Source of the DNA: Oxytricha trifallax
Taxonomy: Eukaryota > Ciliophora > Spirotrichea > Sporadotrichida > Oxytrichidae
Length of the DNA stretch: 64,000 nt
NCBI GenBank assembly: GCA_000711775.1
Contig: ARYC01001902.1
Coordinates: 1 to 64,000 of the forward strand
Direction of reading: 5' to 3'
Made by a program: the position numbers and the translations under genes. Under the pieces are notes generated by a model. The model was not told the origin of the DNA and made no database searches. It was given only the letters and a program-made list of their open reading frames with translations. Numbering within the stretch: the first letter of the stretch is position 1; every line of letters starts with the position of its first letter. Below are positions 10,441 through 21,500 of the stretch, piece by piece.

Positions 10441-13041
10441 TATTGTGAAATAATTTAAAAATTAAGCCATTGAACTAATTTATAATATTCCCAATTCTTT
10501 TTTTGTAATCACGAATTTAATAATTATAATGGAATGATAATTCCAAAATAAGGTACTAAGCAATTATAATTCATTAATTATTAAATCATAAATCTTCTTT
10601 TTTCGTAGTCTTAAAGTTAATATTTTAAGTTTCCTGTTAATTTTGCTTTTGCATAGGCTTTTCAGCAAGCTAGTATAGATTTTCAATCCTATCTTAAAAT
10701 ATTATGCTTATAAAATTTAAAAATAATCTTCAATAAACCTAACGAAATCCTTATGCCCTTTAATATATGGTATATCGTATTTATTTTTACAGGGGTCTAC
10801 CTCATCCAAATTAATCTAATACTTTGTGTAATCTCTTATCTTAACGTTTTTAGCTTCTTCTTTCAACATTTAAAGTCTTTTTAGTAAAATTTGTGGTCTT
10901 GCTAGTCTACATTTTTCAAAGTTGTAATGAATTGCACATGCGAAGTCTTTACTATCGGTTTCCTATTGAAAATCAGCTTTGAATAGATGAAAGTAATTTT
11001 TATACAAGACTATTGCAGAGTTGAAATCGTAGGTTAATTTTCTCTAATTTTTCCTTATTTCATGGTTATGTCTTCGCTCATTCTGAATAAATTATTAAAG
11101 GAAGGAGGGCATGAAATCACATTAAATTTATTTAAGTCTTAATTTCAAAACATATATAATTATAAATTAAAATGTCGTTAATGGAATTAACTATGAATTT
11201 TAAATTATCATAAGTTATTTTATATTTGATGATTAATGATTTAAAATCAAATAAATTTAACATATCACTGTTTAATACTAAAATCTAACCATCATTTTAG
11301 TCGTGACGTAGACGTATCTGAGTGAGTTGACGTGGCAAACTTCTGTGACGTGGCAATCGTAAAGTAGAAAACTCCGAAAAAACCAATCTCGCTATTACCT
11401 AGTCTTCTCCCAAAATCAAGATGTCACCACGACAGAGCTTGTGAGATCCAATTCGGTGATAGAAGGTGGAGAAAAACGCTTACCGGTCCCACCGCTGCTG
11501 GGAAACGTAATCCCTGTCCTTTCGCTGTGGTAGCTTCAGTACCCTAACCCGGTGTGGGAGAAAAATCCTTATCGTTGGCTTCAATGGTTCCGTCTTCTCA
11601 CTTTCGAAGGCAGAGCGTACCTTCATCCTGCTCCCTATTACCTAGGAAACTGAACTCAAGCCAGGAAAGCTCATCTATGCAGGGAAATCCTTAGCGTGCA
11701 GACGACTCGAGGAGTCTAGGATCTGACAGATTGAACCCCCCCGACTGGCCCATAATGCGTTGCGCTCAGCAACCCCCTACTATTTTATATTAATTTATTA
11801 AATATTTTAAACTAAAAGTAAAAATTATTTTTTTACTACATTGAATTTAAAAAAATAATTTATTTTTAAAAAAGTAAATAATATAATAATTTCTACCTTC
11901 CCTATAATTATTAATATTTTGGATCATTTTTATTTTGTAAAGCTAAAGCATCTTTATTAACACTAGTCACACTTTTACTTCTATCCGAGTGACGTCTCCA
12001 AGAGGCCAATATATGATCTTCCATAAAGTATAATTGAAAGTTGCCATCTAATTGAAATACTTATAATTCTATAGATTATTATTTTTTCTTGACTTTTATT
12101 AGTATAAATTTTAGTGAAAAATTTAATTATAATTAGCATTATAATAGATAAATTTCTTGTTATATATATAAAGTATAAATCATACGCTTTTCAAATTATG
12201 AAAATATCAGAATATTAAAGTCTATATTTTAATGTTAATAAATAATTTATTGGGTTTAAATAATAGATGCCTTGAAAACAGCATATCATCAGCTTGTAAA
12301 AATACAAAGTACAAATCTTTTCTAGTTCTTTCATTAAGTCTAATCAACGAAGTCACTAATTGCATAGTGTTGTAGAATGCTGTTCTTAATCTTAAAATGT
12401 AAGAATCTACTCCACCATACTTTTAAGATTCGTATTACACAACATCATTCTCATCTATGCCTGTAAAACGACTGTACACTCCATCCAGATGTGTGTATTT
12501 AAGTAAAAATTTCACTTAAAGTTCTGTTTTAATTGGATCAATCACATCATCGTCATCTAAAACATGCAAAAATTACCCTTTGGCATGATCAATAGCTACA
12601 TTTCTAGCATAAGGAGGGAGACCATAGTTCGAATTCAACTTAATTACTTTAATTCTTTAGTCTATCTTTTGATAATTATCTAAAATATTTAGAGTTATTG
12701 GGTCATTGGAACCATCATCAGCTATTATTAATTCCCAATTTTAGTAGGTTTAGTTTTGTACTGACCAAATTATTTAAAAATTTTAATTTTTAAATTTATA
12801 TAAGATTAATTTAAATAATATTGTTTTAAATCGTTTTCTCCAAGAGATATCCCTTATTAAACGAAGCTGTTATGATTATTAAAATATTCTTTTTTTAGAA
12901 AAAAAATATAATTAATTTCAAATATTTTATGATCGAAACTAATGGCTATTTAATGATAGGGCAACTTCCTTTCGTTTAAGCTATGTTTATTTGGAGTGCA
13001 AGAATTATTTGATAAACAATTATGCATTTAATTGATTTCAT
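10387..13041 (-). CDS. Family-2 glycosyltransferase, copy A (IES-rich)
   Basis: Starts MKSIKCIIVYQIILALQI, a signal peptide or membrane anchor. After IES removal it reads PLVSIITASFNKG, then WELIIADDGSND (nucleotide-sugar Asp region), then KGQFLHVLDDDDVIDP (GT-A DXD-like motif), then GVYSRFTGIDEND. The C-terminal part (ACAIHYNFEKCRLARPQ; INLDEVDPCKNKYDIPYI) lies at 10600-11098. Such enzymes transfer a sugar from UDP- or GDP-sugar; a signal sequence points to the secretory pathway. Copies B-D follow upstream on the same strand. At least four IESs interrupt it, one of 816 nt. The 3' end, reading to a TGA at 10387-10389 with an unusual tail, is uncertain; acceptor sugar unknown. Confidence 0.75.
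11099..11914. other. 816-nt IES in glycosyltransferase copy A, pointer AATTATTAA
   Basis: AATTATTAA lies at 11090-11098 and at 11906-11914. Removing the unit restores the coding-strand frame DPKYQQFIQNERR, which matches DPKHKQFLKQERQ of copy B. The IES is AT-rich at both edges but contains the GC-rich block 11300-11780. Confidence 0.8.
11300..11780. repeat. GC-rich non-coding block nested in an IES (candidate SINE-like or germline repeat)
   Basis: About 480 bp of near 50% GC stands out from 20-25% GC surroundings. No long reading frame or protein family was seen on either strand. It has internal repetition: CTATTACCTAG at about 11391 and 11632; GGAGAAAAA followed by CTTA near 11468 and 11555, with a related GGGAAATCCTTAGCG near 11682; GACGTGGCAA twice near 11330-11357. 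Such a block inside an IES suggests a mobile or germline-limited repeat. No tRNA cloverleaf or firm Pol III boxes were found. Confidence 0.5.
12053..12264. other. IES in glycosyltransferase copy A, pointer TAAT
   Basis: TAAT at 12049-12052 and 12261-12264 (ATTA on the coding strand). Removal joins SRHLL to DGNFQLYFMED, matching ARHLLLDAKFEFYFMED of copy B apart from one residue. Confidence 0.65.
12771..12831. other. IES in glycosyltransferase copy A, pointer AAAT
   Basis: AAAT at 12767-12770 and 12828-12831. Removal of 61 nt gives coding-strand LLEKTIWSV, matching FLEKAIWSV in copy B, which has no IES here. Confidence 0.8.
12877..12933. other. IES in glycosyltransferase copy A, pointer TATGAT
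   Basis: TATGAT at 12871-12876 and 12928-12933. Removal of 57 nt restores PLVSIITASFN exactly as in copies B and D. Confidence 0.85.
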
Positions 13042-13277
13042 ATTTGTATTAGATATTTTAAATATTTATATTTTACTATATATGAAAGTTTATTAAAAAT
13101 TAGGTTTAAATTAAACTATCAGACAATCAAAATTCACAAATCATCCTTTTTTTTCTATTATTTTAGAGTTTATTTGTTCTATTATTTTCCTAGTTGAGAT
13201 AATTTATCAAGTCTTTCATAAATTAATTGGAAAAAAACATATCTTAATCAAATAAAATTCCATAATTTTTTAAGATT

Positions 13278-14459
13278 TCAAAAAAATATTTATATTTAAA
13301 TTTCATCTAACAATTATATGTAACGTTAATTCCCTTAGATTATTGGAATATTATAGTCATTTTTGCATGGGTCGACTTCTTCAAGATTAATTTAATATTT
13401 GGTGTAATCTCTAATCTTCATTTTCTTAGCTTTATCTTTAAGAATCTTTAATCTGGCAGCAATTACATTAGGTCTTGGGAATTAACAACCTACGAAATTC
13501 AAATGCAAAGCACACCTCATTTCAATAAAATCGTGAGTAATCAAGAAATCTTTTTAGAAGAGTTCGGGGTAGTTTGAGTACATCAATTAATGAGCATCTA
13601 ATTCATAAGTCATTTTAGTTTAATTTTTTCGAATTTAAGCTGTTAATTACCGCTCTTATTTCAAAAATTGCTTGTGTTTAGGATCGTTTTTTTAATCAGT
13701 TGCTGATCTATCTCTGTTCACATTTGTGATGCTCTAGTCTTTTTTCGAGTGATGTCTCCAAGAAGCCAAAAATTAATCTTCCATAAAATAAAATTCAAAT
13801 TTAGCATCCAAAAGCAAATGTCTTGCTAGAAGCCAGTCGTCAGACTAAGCAAATGCAAAATATAGATCTTTTCTTGTTCTCTCGTTTAGTCTTATCAAAG
13901 AAGTAACCAATTGAATAGTATTGTAAAATATAGATCTAATGCGCAAAATTTACGAATCAACACCTTCATATATCATTGATTCATATTTAAAGTTATCATT
14001 TTCATCGATTCCTGTGAAACGACTAAAAGTTCCATCAAGATGAGGGTATTTAAGTAGAAATTTCACTTAGAGCTCTGTCTTAATTGGATTTATCACATCA
14101 TCGTCATCATAAATATGTAAGAATTGCCCTTTTGCATGTTCAACAGCCACATTTCTAGCAAAAGGAGGGAGCCCATAATTCGAATTCAACTTAATTACTT
14201 TAATTCTTGAATCTATCTTAGGATATTTTTCTAAAACTTCTAATGTAACTGGATCATAAGAACCATCATCAGCAATTATGAATTCCCAATTTTGATAAGT
14301 CTGATTTTATACAGACCAAATTGCCTTTTCAAGAAAGATCCCTCTATTAAATGATGCAGTTATAATCGAAACTAAAGGAAATTCGGTAATAGGACAGCTT
14401 GGTTTTGAAGCAACTAAAGCAGAAATATATATTAGCGCGATCAATTTAATAAATTTCAT
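13278..14459 (-). CDS. Family-2 glycosyltransferase, copy B (nearly uninterrupted)
   Basis: This is the cleanest member of the tandem family: from ATG at 14459 to a TGA at 13278-13280, about 393 codons, with almost no interruption. It starts MKFIKLIALIYISALVAS, a signal peptide. Motifs in order: PLVSIITASFNRG (about 28), WEFIIADDGSYDP (about 60), FARNVAVEHAKGQFLHIYDD (about 105; the acidic run is the DXD-type metal site), GTFSRFTGIDEND, SDDWLLARHLL and a C-terminal EMRCALHLNFVGC then EEVDPCKNDYNIPII with conserved cysteines. It is probably a lumenal or secreted GT-A enzyme; donor and acceptor cannot be told. It is useful as the template for finding IESs in copies A, C and D. Confidence 0.85.
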
Positions 14460-14599
14460 TTTGTTTTTTAATTACAATAATTTCAAATTAAAATTCACAT
14501 TTTTATTATGAGTTAACTATAATTGATAATATTTTAAATCACAAATCACTATTACTTTATTTTTATAATAAATAGATCTTATCTAACTAATCTATTCGT

Positions 14600-16279
14600 C
14601 TTTAAACTAACTGTACCAATTTTTTATGTCCCTTAATTGATAATACTTAATAATTGTTTTTAATTCATTTTTTTAAAAAATAAAGAATAACATTAATTTG
14701 TTTTTGCAAGGATCAGCCCTCTCCATGTTAAAATTAAATGGCAGTTTTTATAAAATTTAATTAAACTGTCTCATATTATTATTTATTTTTATAGAATATT
14801 AAAACTCCTAAAATTATTGTAATATTATTCATAATCTTTTATTGTTAAATTTTCACCATAATCTTGCAATTTAATCAATCGCTCTCTCAATTACTTTGGC
14901 TTTCTTATTCTACAATCTTCAGGAAACTTGCTTGTTAATGCACATCCTAAGTCTAAATAGGCTATTTCAAGCTCTCTATGAAAATCTTTTTGTGAATGTA
15001 AAATAATAATAATATGAATAGAGTATTAATTAGCAATTCAACTAATAAGAATTAAATTATATATTTTGAAGCTATAGTAGAGTCAAATTAAAGACCAATC
15101 AAATCAGTGAACATAAATGTGTAGTGTTAAAGCATTAATTTCCTGGGATCTACCTCATACCCTAATTAATTATTTACATGACCATATATCATATAAGAAG
15201 ATAGCCATTTAAGGTCTTCATACTCTTCTTCACCCTTTACAAATAAGCTCTTTAAGAATTTCCATATTGAAGTTGCCATAGTTTCCTTATCTGATTAAAT
15301 TTAGTATATATAACTCATATCATCTCTATTTATACTGCTATTTTCATATTTATAGAGCAAATCATAACCACAATAGTTCTCATCGTTTTAGTAATTTCTT
15401 AAATCCACAAATTAATTCGTCAGTTGATCTTGTTTTCTCTAGAATTTCCTGTAAAAAGCTAGATATCTATTTTCTGTAAAGTATACATTGAAATCGTGAT
15501 TTAGCATTAAATGACGGGTTAGAACTGCGTCGTCTGCTTAAACAAATAGAAAATATAGATGAGGTTTTATTTTATCTGTTACTCTAATCATTGTAGCAAT
15601 GTATTGATATTATTATTTACAAATTTAATCAATTCACTTATTTACTATTTTATTAGTTTAAAAGAAACCTGAATTTTATTGCATAGTGTGAATCCATAAA
15701 CCTCTAAGTTTAAGTACCTCGATGTCAACTCCCTCGTGATAAGGAGAGAACCCTATAGGCTAATCATTTTAATCAATTAAGTAATATCCTGAAGTTACAG
15801 CATCAAATTCCTAGTATTTCTGTAAAAACCTTAATTGCATTTCTGTTTTTTCGGGATGTATTAAGTCATCATCATCAAAAATATAAAAAGACTATAATAT
15901 TACACGAAATTGTTAGGAATTAGCCTTAAGCGTGTTATATACCAACATTTCTCGCATATGGAGGTATCCCATAAGTAGAATTCAGTTTAATTACTTTGAT
16001 TCTTTTATCTACAATTGGGTACTTTTCTAAAACATCCAGAGTCACTTAATCATAGGAACCATCATCCACGATTATTAATTCCCAATTTTGGTAAGTTTAA
16101 TCAATTATTGAAGTTATAGTATGCTCGAAATACTTCCCTTTATTTGCACTTGTTAACACTATTGATACTAAGGGGTCTTCGATATTTGGACAACTTTCTC
16201 GTTATTATTTGGTTGCGATTATTAGTTAAAAAGCTACACAAGTCAGGATTAAACAGTAAAATAAGAAATTCTTTGCCAT
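14600..16279 (-). CDS. Family-2 glycosyltransferase, copy C (diverged)
   Basis: Starts MAKNFLFYCLILTCVAFQ (signal peptide), then PLVSIVLTSANKG, WELIIVDDGSYDQ, IPPYARNVGIQHAQG, then after a break (about 15895-15940) DDDDLIHPEKTEMQLRFL, SGYYLIDQND and TRHLMLNHDFNVYF. The C-terminal region shows YEVDPRKLMLQ, then an interruption (about 15003-15090), then FHRELEIAYLDLGCALTSKF and ERADPCKNKLML. The second variable Ser/Thr in ITASFN is changed to LTSANKG, and overall identity to A, B and D is lower, so substrate may differ. At least three IESs interrupt it (about 14740-14800, 15003-15090, 15895-15940). The stop is not pinned; the frame runs on past 14600. Confidence 0.75.
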
Positions 16280-16388
16280 TAAAATTAATTTATAAATAAA
16301 AATTATCTAAATTAAGAAAATATATTGGTTTCTTGTAAAACATTTGCATAAAATATCAATAAACTATAAAAAGTAATTAAATTAAATT

Positions 16389-18241
16389 TCAATCATTCTT
16401 TTCATGACCATTCTCATCCAAATTATATTCCTAGCTATCACTATCAAAATCTTCTTCCTGTATCACTTGTTTTTATTATTGTGTTTATTTGCAAAACATT
16501 CTTCTCACTAGCAAGTATACATAGTAAAAACTTATCACAACAAATAAGTAGTAGTAGAAATGTATCCATACATAAAATCTATCCCAAATTCCCTCAGCTG
16601 AATAGCCAAAATAATTCCAAAACTCGCTGTATTTATCTATGTAGTTTTGCTTTGCTTCTTTCTCCCAGATTATTTTTGATAATTTCTATATAGATTAAAG
16701 TTAATTACTATGATTAGAAATATATTTAAGAATCAAATAAATTATTCTGTAATTCAATAATGACACTTACACGGATGCGATGGTTTGCTAAATTAATTAA
16801 ACTTTAATGTCCTTAAATAATGGGGATAATGTAGTTCAATGTACAAGGATCAATAACATCATTTATAGTGCCATCTTCATATTTATTGTAATCTCTTATT
16901 AACAAATCTTCAGCGTAGTCCCTCAAGTTTTATAGAGCCATTAAAATCAAATTTTCATTTAAGATTTCACAATTGTTTATACCCAACATTATTTAAATAA
17001 AATCTTATAAAAAAATCTTAATAATTATTGCACACTTTAAATCTTCGAATACTTATTAATCTATTTTTTATGAATTTGCTATTTCTTAAGTTTCTTAGTC
17101 TATTTATTAGCTTTTATTCTCTACACTTTCAAGTTCTTCATCTGCGAATAAAAATCCATAGTTTTACTTTAAAAGCTCTAAGGAATCAATTTCGTATCTA
17201 TTTTATTTATAGTATTAAATTGTTTCTTCCTCACTTAGCTTTAACCTTAAATAAGATGATTGAGAATTCTTCATAATTTCAGCTTCTTTCGATTATATAA
17301 AAATGTGTTTGTCTTTTATATATAAACAAAACGCAAGAATGTTATTTATTATAAAGAAATTGATTTATTTAGTACTTAATCAGTGAGCTTATTTGCTGTC
17401 TTTGGTGGATATTATAAGAAAAAAAATATTTTAATTAATTTATTTTTTTAAATATTGCCTCCAACCTGCAAGTATTTATTTCTCCATAAAATACATTTAA
17501 AACTTAGAGCTTATCAACACATGTCTAGTTAGAAGCCAGTCATCTGAGTACTCATGTACAAAGTACAAGTGCTCTCTGGTCTTATTGTTTAATCTGAACA
17601 TTGCAGTGATTAGCTAGAGTGTGTTGTAGTATAGGGTTTTTAGGGCAAGGAGTTCTGTGTCTACTCCACCGTATTTCGAGGACTCCCCAAGAATCGAATT
17701 GTTTAGAAAAACTAAGAATATAAATAACATTTGAGTCAATGTAATGGAAGCGACTGTAAACTCCATCAAGATGAGGGTACTTAAGTAAAAAGTTGACTTA
17801 GAGTTCAGTTTTGTTTGGATGAATTAAATCATCGTCATCCATAATGTGCAGAAATTCTCCCTTAGCATGTTAAATTGCTAAATTTCTAGCTGTAGGAGGT
17901 ATCCCATAATTTGAATTTAGCTTTATTACTTTGATTCTTTAATCTATATTTGGGTAAATGTCAAGAATATCTAATGTCGTTTCATCATAAGAGCCATCAT
18001 CCACGATTATTAATTCCCAGTTTTGATAAGTCTAATTTCTAACTGACCAGATATTCAAATAAATTCATATTAAAAAATTAATGTAATTTTATAATTAATT
18101 CCACTCTAAATGCTACCCAGTATTAAAGCTAGCTGTAATAATAGAGACAAGAGGTTTCTAATTTATAATGCAGCTTGATAAAGTCTCAACGAATAAGTAA
18201 CTAAACTGAAGTAATATGAACAACTTTTGAATATGTTTCAT
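16389..18241 (-). CDS. Family-2 glycosyltransferase, copy D, with C-terminal membrane anchor
   Basis: Starts MKHIQKLFILLQFSYLFVE (signal peptide), then PLVSIITASFNTG, WELIIVDDGSYDE, IPPTARNLAIQHAKGEFLHI followed by a DDDDLIHP acidic run, GVYSRFHYIDSN, STR-like YSDDWLLTRHVLI, then an acidic Q-rich stretch and VIDPCTLNYIIPIIQGH. A separate terminal exon (about 16389-16700) encodes EFWNYFGYSAEGIWDRFYVW, a 20-residue hydrophobic helix (FYYYLFVVISFYYVYLLVRR) and an acidic tail ending HEKND, TGA. With the signal peptide this predicts a type I membrane protein with a lumenal enzyme. Interruptions lie near 18050-18110, 17685-17735, 17290-17445 and 16985-17035. The link between the enzyme part and the anchor exon (intron GTAAGTG...TATAG) is inferred. 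Confidence 0.75.
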
Positions 18242-18555
18242 GTTTTATAATAATAGAATATTTACATTAATTTTTCTTATAATCAATAAAATGTTTTTTT
18301 TATCTCATTAAAGCGATTGAGTGCTAATTTAAATTATTAATAAATGATTTAAATTAAAATACTAATATTCAAGTTATTTATCCTAAAATCTATCTTATGC
18401 TAACAATATATTGATGAGCAGTCTAAAGTTTGCAATTAATAAATCTTAATAGATTTTATATACAATTAATGATATTCTTATATTTAAATAATTTCCCTAG
18501 AATTTTTATTGAATGACTCCCAATACTAGTATTAATGTCTGAAAACTAACGAAGA
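18242..18555. other. Intergenic, divergent promoters
   Basis: AT-rich stretch between copy D (minus) and the membrane protein gene (plus). No gene or RNA seen; it should hold both promoters or the subtelomeric ends of two somatic chromosomes. Confidence 0.5.
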
Positions 18556-18559
18556 TTCA

Positions 18560-21500
18560 ATGGATATTCTTACTCATTTGAATGAAGCAAGAAATTTAGC
18601 AATGAATTTATAATCCAATTTCACAAATGCCTAGCCGGAAGATTTAATTAAAAATAACTAAGGTGGAAATACTAATGTCACTGTCAAGGTATCTACTGGG
18701 AACCTTATACCACTTAACAATAACAAGTCACCCAATATTATTATAATATTTAATAAAATTTAGATCATGCTAAATATATTATAAATACAAATTATTTTAA
18801 GAAATATATCAATTAAATTGTGATAATTGTTTTAGACAAGAAAACTCAAAATTTGTTATATTTAATATTATTTAAATTTATCCAATTATAAAATTAAAAT
18901 CACATCCACAAAATCTTTAAGAATTTATTCATGCTTTATTATAGAAAAATAATCACAATTTTCTTTTGATCTATACAAAAATTGATAATTTAAATATATA
19001 ATAGTTTCTTTCAAAACAATAGTTGCCGATAAATTTAATAAATTTCCTAAATTAATTTATTATTTAGAAATAACCATTTTGTTGTATATATTTAATATAT
19101 TATTATGATTTTAATAGTTCAAAAAACACTACAGCCAATTTGAATAACAACTAAACTTAAAACAATTCTTAAAAATTAACTCAAGCTGAGATATTAAAAT
19201 TGTAGTTGGAAGACTGCAAGACTCTCTTGGCAAACTAATTAAACAAACAAAATTCTGATCCAATAAAATTAATTTACACACTTACAGTTTCTTAAACTTT
19301 AAACTTACAGTTATTTATAAATTTAATTTTACAGTTTTTCAAGACGAAGATGCCAAAAGAAATTTAGAGAGTAATTTAATAATAAAGTCTTAAGATGTTA
19401 TAAACCAATTATTCTCGAACAGCCTCTCTTAACAATCTGTCCTTTCCTAGGTAAACTTGAACAATCAGAGTATTGGGTCTATAAGCTCCTCCCCAAACCC
19501 CTAATTGCAATAAAAAAGTTCAAACAAAACTATGACATAAAATAATATTGATTCTAGATTACAGTGCAATTCGTCTCTGCTTAGTGCCTAATTTGTAGAT
19601 TTAATGATAAATAGAGGTGATGCAAATTAAAGCACTGTTTCATTGGCTCATAATCTCAATAAATAGAATAAATCGATGTATATGAGCAAGGACTCTATCA
19701 CTGTATACTCCGAGTACTTTAGTAAACTATATAGAAATAGGAAAAAGAGCGCTGCAACATTAAGTTTAGTACCTCCACCCAAGAGAGTCTTATAAGAGGA
19801 TTTTGAGAATTTAAAAAAAATTACAGATTTTAATTTAAATTCTTACGATGATGAAATAGAAAGTTCAACAAACTCAGGAAGCATTAAAAGATATCATTGT
19901 AATATAATTATTAGAATTTATTTTAGCATAAAGAAGGGAGCAACAGGTTTGACCAACAGATAATAACGAGATGATAATTTATTGAAAGAATTCAGAGGTG
20001 ACTACATAGTTGTAACAAACATTTACTTCAAAAATAATTCAGAGTATCTGGGTAAGTAATAAGCATAGGTTACAATTGTGCCTGATATGGAAAAACTCAT
20101 TGATGACAACATATTCATTGGAGATATACCGAATAATGACAATACAATTGATCCATAACCTTTTTCAATTAACGATCAGAAAGCCTAAAATATTGATAAA
20201 AAGATTTGCATAATTTAATCCCAAGCATAATTTTATCCAAATTGTTATAATGTTTTACTTAAAAATAGTGATTAATAAGTTGGTGACAATGATTTCTTTG
20301 ATTTTAAAGATTTCGTCAGTCCAGAAAGTTCATTAAATTATGACGGCTAAGATTAGAGTTAAGATAACGATTATTCAATTTGGAATCCTTAATCATCAAG
20401 GGCAGGAGGGGTAATAAATAATGCTAACTCAAATTCTAATGGCATTAACTACCCTCCAAAGAGTCTTAATCCTAATTTAGTGTTTCCTGGTTTGAGCCCA
20501 TACGTGGATTATAAAATTAGATATTCTTTTTATATAATTCATAATGGTTAACTGGTAGAGATAGCAAATTGTCAATGTGGCGGAGAATGATTCAGTGAAA
20601 ATTTTATTCCCATTTTAGAGGTATTATGATGACCCTAGAATGAACATTACTATAATCTTCAATGAAAAAAACTTTATTTCTTTTCTTCTTGTTTTATTCT
20701 TATAATAAAATTCTTTTACTTTCAATAATTGAAATGACAAAATAGTGTACAGTGCAATAACAAAATTCTACCTTGAAAATCACTTCATTATAAGGTCAAA
20801 TGACATCTTAATTAAGGGGTTTCATGATTTTAAATTGGATATGATATAAGAGTACAGAACGAGAAGCTATTAGATTAATTAGACTTATACTATTATAGTC
20901 AAAGTTATACCTATTGCTTAGAATATTGCACAATTCATTTTAATTATTCATTCCATTTAACATTTAAAAAAAGACGAAAAATTTAAGAGTAATGTTTAAT
21001 CCAAGTTTATTCATTAAATAATTTTCAAACAACAGTTTTTACACTCATATAGTAATAACACGAATAATAACAATAATTAGAACCAAAACGGAGGAGGTGG
21101 CAACACAAATAACAACAATTAAAATACCAATGATTTCAGCAATTTAGAGCCAAATTAGAACCAATAGAAGCCAGATGATGGCATAAAGTTTCCTGGTGAC
21201 AATACTCAAATTAAATTTAATGAGTTTTTTAATTTTCTATTTATACTAACCCTGAAGACTAACTAAATCAAAACCTAACTGCTTTTATTTCAAACGCAAA
21301 TATATATGGATTAGTTCAGATCAAATTTAGCCAAGTTATTAAGTAAATAACACCGTAAGAAGCAAAAGATAGCATCAAAGTGACTTTGTTCTATTAGAAA
21401 GTCGACTATCTGGAGAACTATGAAGTTGTCTCGGTAAATCTATATAATTATTTTTTACGTTTAGGTATAATTATGTGAAAAGTACTTTGTAAAAAGAATT

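Noticed and set aside
11300-11780. tRNA or 5S rRNA gene in the GC-rich block
   Set aside because: No cloverleaf, anticodon arm or convincing A/B boxes could be built on either strand.
14690-15000. Orphan fifth glycosyltransferase C-terminus
   Set aside because: At first it seemed an extra fragment, but YEVDPRKLM of copy C aligns with YELDAHQLM of copy B, not with the terminal motif, so this block is the true end of copy C after an interruption.
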